Part shown: positions 16,842 through 22,263 of the stretch, in pieces
Layout of the letters: the number at the start of each line of letters is the position of its first letter
Numbering within the stretch: the first letter of the stretch is position 1
DNA from: Thelonectria olida
Taxonomy: Eukaryota > Ascomycota > Sordariomycetes > Hypocreales > Nectriaceae
Assembly: GCA_020736575.1 (NCBI GenBank)
Contig: JAGPYM010000130.1
Coordinates: 1-22,263, forward strand
Reading direction: 5' to 3'
Length of the DNA: 22,263 nucleotides
The notes under the pieces: generated by a model
What the model was told of the DNA's origin: nothing
The model's database searches: none
What the model saw: the letters and a program-made list of their open reading frames with translations, nothing else
Translations under genes and position numbers: made by a program

Positions 16842-17810
16842 AAACTTCCTTTTATATTTAACCCTTTTAGCCCCCCCCCCCCCCCCCCCCCCCCACTTTT
16901 TAACTTTTATATTAACTTGCCTATTTAACTTACTTTTTATTTTTTTTATTTTTTCTTTTTTTTTAAGTAACTGTTTAAATTATTACTATTATATATAATA
17001 GCTTTCTAAATTATTATTTTAAATTATACATTTATATTTTTTTAAAAAGTTATTAGTTATTTTAATTAAGCCTATTATTTTTTATTTAATTTAACAAGTA
17101 ATTAAATTAGCTAAGTTTTCTATTAAAAAATTTAAAATTAATTTTTTATATATTTAGTTTTTTAATTAAAATATATTAGCTTAAAAGAATTAAATTAATT
17201 TTTTATATTATATTTAATAGTATATTTATATTAGCCAATATAAAAATATTAAAAAGTTATAATTATTTAAAATACTTTTTAAGCTTTTTACTTAAATAAA
17301 TATATTTAAAAAAATTTATATAATTTAATATATATTAAACTATTATATTAATAGTCTTTTTTTAAATTATAATTTATTTAATTAATAGAAAGTTAATTAT
17401 ATTAAATTATATATTATATAATTAGTTAAGTTATATAAACTAGAGTTTAAAAAAGTAGTACTTTTATATTAAAAGCTTAAAATAAGGTTTTTTAAATAAG
17501 GTTTATTTAATAAGGACTTTTATTTAAAAACTAATTATAAACTTTTTAAAAAAGCGGAATATAATAAATATAAGGCTGGGTTTTACTTATATTAACTTTT
17601 ATTATATATTAGTATTAGGCTTATTTTAATAAATAATAACTTAAAGCTATAAGTTTAAAAGCTACTATATATAATAGTAATAATATAAATAGTTACTTAA
17701 AAGGCTATAAAAAAAAGTGTTAAAAATAAAAAGTAAGTTAAATAAGTAAATAAAAATAAAAGTTAAAAAATAGGGAGGGCTAAAAGAGTTAAATAAAAAG
17801 GAAAGTTTAA
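16842..17810. repeat. Large imperfect inverted repeat (TIR or foldback-like)
   Basis: The arm at 16842-17034 is the reverse complement, imperfectly, of the arm at 17641-17810. Matching landmarks in order are AAACTTCCTTTT/AAACTTTCCTTT, TTTAACCCTTTTAGCCC/TTTAACTCTTTTAGCCC, TTTTTAACTTTTAT, TATTTAACTTACTTTTTATT, AAGTAACT and ATTATTACTATTATATATA. About 600 bp lies between the arms with no readable coding remnant. The structure lies entirely between the two A repeats. It may be the remains of a DNA transposon or a palindromic duplication degraded by RIP. Confidence 0.65.
16871..16894 (+). repeat. Poly-C run of 24 in RIP DNA
   Basis: An uninterrupted run of 24 C lies in the left arm of the inverted repeat. 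The matching place in the right arm (about 17772-17780, reverse strand) reads GCCCTCCCT, so the run looks like an expansion in one arm. CpC is not a RIP target, which can explain survival. The length may be uncertain because homopolymers are error-prone. Confidence 0.9.
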
Positions 17811-17951
17811 AAATAGATTAAATAAGTTTTAAAACAATTAAGCTAATAGAAATAAATAAGGCAATTAAATAGAAAAATATATAAAAGAGTTAATATAATA
17901 ATAAAATTTCTAATTATAAAAATATTTAATATTATAAAAATATTTAACCCG

Positions 17952-18265
17952 GCTTGGGGCGTAGTAGTACGTTTCTAGTTATAATTAAACTAAACCTCTT
18001 AAATTAGAAACCTAGATTAAGAATGAAAAACAGCAGTTAGTTTAATTCTAGCAGCTAGCAGCCAGTTAAGTGCAAGCAAATTCTATAATACTCCTAGGCT
18101 ATATATATAAAAGGGCTTTCTAATTAGCCCGCGCTATATTAATATATAAATAATTAGATATAATTAATAGATTTTCCTAATATTATAAAAGCTAAAAGCT
18201 GGTTTTAAAAGCTAAGGTATATTATATTAGCTATTAGTTAGTTAATTATATAACTATATATTATA
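17952..18265 (+). repeat. Direct repeat A, copy 2 (LTR-like)
   Basis: Second copy of the repeat at 16344-16656, 1608 bp downstream. It keeps more G and C than copy 1 (for example GCTTGGGGCGTAGTAGTACG), so it is less mutated. It ends directly at the left edge of the next element's LTR (18267), which suggests either adjacent insertion or one element inserted at the boundary of the other. Confidence 0.65.
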
Positions 18266-18266
18266 G

Positions 18267-18500
18267 TTTAATAGTAGGAGTAATAATATAACCTAACCCC
18301 TAATAGAAGTAATTATAAAAGGTAAATATATAAAAGATAGAGCGATAAAAGTCTAAAGGAAAATTAACTCTTATTTGCAATTAGTTATAATTATAAATAA
18401 GAAATAAAATAGAAAATAAGTAAACTAACTAATTAGAAAGGAGTAAGTTAGAAATATTAAAATAAATTATAAAAGCTTAAGTAAAAGTTTAATAAAAACT
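18267..18500 (+). repeat. 5' LTR of degraded LTR element B
   Basis: A stretch starting TTTAATAGTAGGAGTAATAA matches the sequence from 22037 to the window end in the same orientation over the full available 226 bp, with small indels and mainly transitions. The RIP-altered LTR boundary probably lies at about 18269 (TA, from an ancestral TG). The right edge of this LTR is not defined, because the other copy is cut off by the window end. Confidence 0.7.
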
Positions 18501-21500
18501 ATAAAAAAGGTATAATATCTATTTTTAAAAGTTTCTAGCCTCCCTTTTTAAATTTGTATAGTTTAATTTAATAAAAAGCTTAAACTACTTAATCCTTATT
18601 AACTTCTAATAAAAATCCTTATTCTTATTATTATATTTTCTACTAATAACTTACTACTATTATTATAAACCTCCCTATATAGGCTAACTCTTACCCTTAA
18701 AATTCTAAAGGCTATATAAAATACTATTATAATATAAACTTAATAATAAAAACTAGTAGTAATAAAAGGTAAAAAGCTAATATATAAAAAAAAAATAAAA
18801 TAAACTTAAATAATAAAATATAAATTTAATTAATTTATTTAAATATTTTTAATTCTATTTATTAGATATAAATATTACTATTAATAATTAAATATAATAA
18901 TATTAATTATTACTATTATTATTATTATTCTTCTTACTTTTATTACTTTTATCTTTTTATTATTTTTATTACTTTTATTTATATTTCTATTTTTAGAATT
19001 AATAATAAGAGTATCTAATTAAATAGTTATAAATATAAGGATTTAGGTTATTTAAAAGTAATTAATCTTATAATAAAGCTTTAATAATAAATATTTATAC
19101 TTTAAGTAACTAATAGGGTAGTTATAATAGGAATAGTATAAGGCTAAAATAATAAACCTAAAAGTTATAAAAGCTAAAGTAGTAAAAATATTAGCTTATT
19201 AGTTTAAAAGATAGTAAGTAAATAAGATTAAAATTAAAAAGTATTTTTTAAAAAGGATTTTAATAAGCTAGGGGCTTATTTTATATAATAGGTAAAAATC
19301 TATTTAGTGTTTTATAAGTATAGGAGAGGGGCTTTCTAATTAAAGGCTAAGGTTAAAAAAAATAGGCAAATTATTAAGTTAGGCAGGTAATAAGTATTTA
19401 TTAGAAAGTTAAAAGAAGATTAGTTTTAAAAGTAGGATTAGATATAAGAGATAATTCTTTTTAAAAAAAAATAGGTATTAAATTATAATATAAATATTAT
19501 ATTTAATAGTTTTAATTTATTATTAATTCTATTTAATATAATATTTAGCTTATAATATTAATTAAATTAAAAGGTAAAAGTACTAATTAAAAGTAATAGT
19601 AATTTTAGCTATTAGTATTAAAATAAGCCTATTAAAAATAAAAGTAATATATATTTTAATATAATTAATTACTTATATAAGTTATTAGGCACTTTATTAG
19701 ATTTAATATTTAAAATAGCTTTATAATTATTTTAATTATATTAAACTTTTAAATAGTTTAAAGAACTTATAATACTATTTAATAAGCTTAATAGTAATAA
19801 GCTTTTTACTAATTAAATTATTAATTAAAGGCAATGCTTAAGCTTATAATATAATAACTTATATACTTAATAGCCTTTTTAGCCTTTTTTTTTAAGACTT
19901 AAAAGGTATTTTAACTATTTATAAAAATAAAGCCTTTTACTTATTATTAGGGTTTAAGTATTAAAGTTTTAAATAAAGTAAATAATAAGAGTATTTAGGC
20001 TTTTTAAATAAAAGTAAATAAGTAATAATATTAAAGTCTTATTTAAAATATACTAGTTTAATTTAAATAGTAGCTATATTAAAAAGCTAGTATATAAACT
20101 TTAAAAGTATTATTAATAGGCTAGGGGTTCTAATATATTTTATATTTTTAAACTTAATAATAACTTACTATTTATTTAATAGTTTATAATAAAAAACTAG
20201 GCTAGTTAATTATTTAAAATCTATTATATTAATGCAATTTAACAGCTTTTATAAGTAATGGGTAAATTAATTTATTTATATTATATTATTTTAAGTTATT
20301 AAAGTAGTTATTAAATTCTTACTATTATAAATAAGAAGATTTTTAATACTAATCTTTTTAAAGGCTAGTATTATAAAAAACTATTTATTTAATTATTTCC
20401 TTATTTAAGTTTTTAAAAAAGTACTAACTATTTAATTTAATAGTATAAATATCTAGTTTTATTAAATAGTAAGAATTTAATCTAGTTTATATTAAAAGAT
20501 TAAATAGTACCTATTTTAATAAATAAATATTAGGCTAGTAGAGTAAGTAAGTCTATTTAGCTAGCCTTACTAGTATTTATAAGTTTAAAAAAAATAAGTT
20601 ATAATAATATAATTATAAGTCTAACTATTTTTCTAAATATAAATAGGAGGTAAAATATAATAAATTATAAGGAGACCTATTAAAGTAAGTATTAGTAAAA
20701 TATATAAGCTATATATTTTAATTATTTACTTAAACTAAAAGGAAGGCTATTATAATAAAATAAATAACTAGTATTTATTAAAAATAGCTAATTTCTAATA
20801 ATAGTTATTATATTAATAAGGCAAATAATAAACTATTTATTATAATAAGTTATTTTTAGCTTTATAAGGCTATTAAAACTTATATTAATATTTATATATT
20901 AGCTATATTTATATTAAAAAAAGGAAAGTAAAATATAAAACTTTCTAATTATTTATTTATTTATATAATAAGTAATAGAAAGTTAAATATTATTAGTTTT
21001 CTTATAATAGTAATTAAATCTTTTATATTATAAGAGATAGTATATAATATAGTTAAAGCCCTAATAAGAAAGTATATATACCTTTTAATAATATTTATAT
21101 ACTCTTTAAATATTAGTATAATATTCTTCCTATATAATACTAATAATTTAGCTATTTTTAAATAGATTATAAGAAGGAATATTTTTAAATTATTTATATA
21201 AATAGATTAAAAGAAATTAAATAATATTATATAATATTTAAAGGCTAGTAGATTTAAAATAAATAAAAGTAGGCTACTAATATAGCTTAGTTATTAATTA
21301 AAAGATATAGCTACTTTCTTATTATAATAGAACTAGCCTTCCTTTTAAACTAGTAAATATTAATATAAAAGAAGCTAATAAGCGGCTATAAGCTATAATA
21401 GGGAAATATTAATATATTATTAGCTAAATATAAGGTTCTTATTATTAAAGGTAGTACTAATTGGTTAATAGCTAGGAATTTTCTTATTAGTATAAGGTAG

Positions 21501-22036
21501 GAGTTTATAAATTAAATCTATTTATACTTTAAGTAATATAATATCTAGGAGTTTAATATTATAATTAGAATATAATAGAAGTTAAAATAGTAGGATTAAT
21601 AGTAATTAAGTTAAAAAAGAAATAGAAAGTAAGGTATTATAAAAAGCTATAAAAATAAGATATTTAAATATAAAGTAGGTTAATAAGCTTTAAAAAGAAA
21701 AATATAAAAAGGGAAAAGTTATATTATTTAAAAAGGAAAATATTAAATAGTTTTATATATTTAATTAAATATATATTATATTAACTAATTAATAATAAAA
21801 GGCTATAAATTATTAGCTAGTTTATATATTTATTTAATTCTTTTATTTTATAATTATTTAATAATTTTATAATTATAATTATATTTATTTTAATTATTAT
21901 TTTCCTTTCTTTTTTTTTTTTTTATTTAATCTTTTATTTTTATTATATATTTATTTAATTAAATAATAATATTATACCTCCCCTTATTTTTAAAACTATT
22001 TAAAAATAAGGTATAATAGGCTAACCTTTTTAATAT

Positions 22037-22263
22037 TTTAATAGTAGGAGTAATAATATAACCCAACTTTTAATAAAAGTAATTATAAAAGGTAAATATA
22101 TAAAAATAGAGTAATAGAGGTCTAGAGGAAAATTAACTCTTATTTATAATTAGTTATAATTATAAATAAGAAATAAAATAGAAAATAATAAACTAACTAA
22201 TTAAAAAGGAATAAATTAAAAATATTAAAATAAATTATAAAAACTTAAGTAAAAATTTAATAA
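22037..22263 (+). repeat. 3' LTR of element B, truncated by the window end
   Basis: It aligns base by base with 18267-18500 (for example TTTAATAGTAGGAGTAATAA at the start, AAGAAATAAAATAGAAAATA near the middle, and AATTTAATAA at the end). It is slightly more AT-rich than the 5' copy, consistent with further CpA to TpA change. Confidence 0.7.

Larger units (their letters stand above)
15885..22263. repeat. AT-rich, RIP-degraded repeat block, continues past the window end
   Basis: From about 15885 the sequence is extremely AT-rich. It is dominated by TpA, with CpA, TpG and CpG almost absent over hundreds of bases (for example 18601-18660 has no CA or TG). This is the pattern left by repeat-induced point mutation, which converts CpA to TpA on both strands of duplicated DNA in Pezizomycotina during the sexual cycle. 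No open frame of 60 codons survives. Such blocks are normally heterochromatic. Whether this one is a dispersed repeat island, subtelomeric or pericentromeric cannot be told, and no telomere repeats are visible. Confidence 0.9.
18267..22263. mobile_element. RIP-degraded LTR retroelement B, about 3.8 kb between LTR starts
   Basis: The two LTR copies (18267 onward and 22037 onward) bracket about 3.5 kb of AT-rich DNA. That is a usual size for an internal gag-pol region with losses. No reverse transcriptase, integrase or protease motif can be read through the stop-rich sequence, so copia or gypsy type cannot be assigned and the orientation is unknown. The 3' copy and any flanking target-site duplication are cut by the window edge. 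Confidence 0.6.

Noticed and set aside
15885..22263. tRNA genes, telomere repeats or readable reverse transcriptase in the AT-rich block
   Set aside because: No cloverleaf candidate, no TTAGGG array and no continuous pol motif could be found by eye. Sequence decay is too advanced to type the elements.

Overview
The window looks like nuclear DNA of a filamentous ascomycete (Pezizomycotina, probably Sordariomycetes-like). Genes on both strands carry short GT-AG introns of about 46-69 bp with CTAAC/CTNAC-like branch sites. Protein families are typically fungal. The right-hand 6.4 kb is a block of extreme AT content, almost free of CpA/TpG, which is the hallmark of repeat-induced point mutation (RIP). 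Nothing here is prokaryotic: no operons, no CRISPR, and no tRNA or rRNA gene that I could support.

Layout. (1) 420-3026: a divergent pair of genes broken by several single-base frame changes, namely a fungal membrane protein (minus) and an unknown fungal protein (plus). (2) 3381-6590: one long intact ORF for a 1069-residue TPR-CHAT protein, a caspase-like protease domain behind eleven 45-residue repeats. (3) 6655-6959: a relic of the C-lobe of a Chk2/Rad53-like kinase. (4) 7740-10485 (minus): a five-exon gene for a secreted multidomain protein with a PLA2-like domain carrying the CCxxHDxCY motif, a Stig1-like cysteine-rich region and a carbohydrate-binding-like C-terminus. (5) 10486-14343: mostly gene-poor, with weak ORFs, a broken CocE/NonD hydrolase relic and two unidentified coding-like fragments. 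(6) 14344-14647 (minus): a two-exon gene for an 85-residue secreted cysteine-rich protein, visible only after removing a 46 bp intron. (7) 15885-22263: the RIP-degraded repeat block. It holds a 313 bp direct repeat pair, a large inverted repeat with a 24-base poly-C run in one arm, and a degraded LTR element whose 3' LTR runs off the window.

Interpretation. The window reads as an accessory compartment: three intact genes (TPR-CHAT, secreted PLA2-like protein, small secreted cysteine-rich protein) sit among at least four decayed genes beside RIP heterochromatin. The TPR-CHAT gene is the best candidate for an immunity or regulated cell-death component. The two secreted proteins are candidates for host or microbe interaction. 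I see no sequence evidence that these genes form a single pathway. The repeated frame changes in the decayed genes could be true decay or base-calling errors, but the 3.2 kb TPR-CHAT frame has none.
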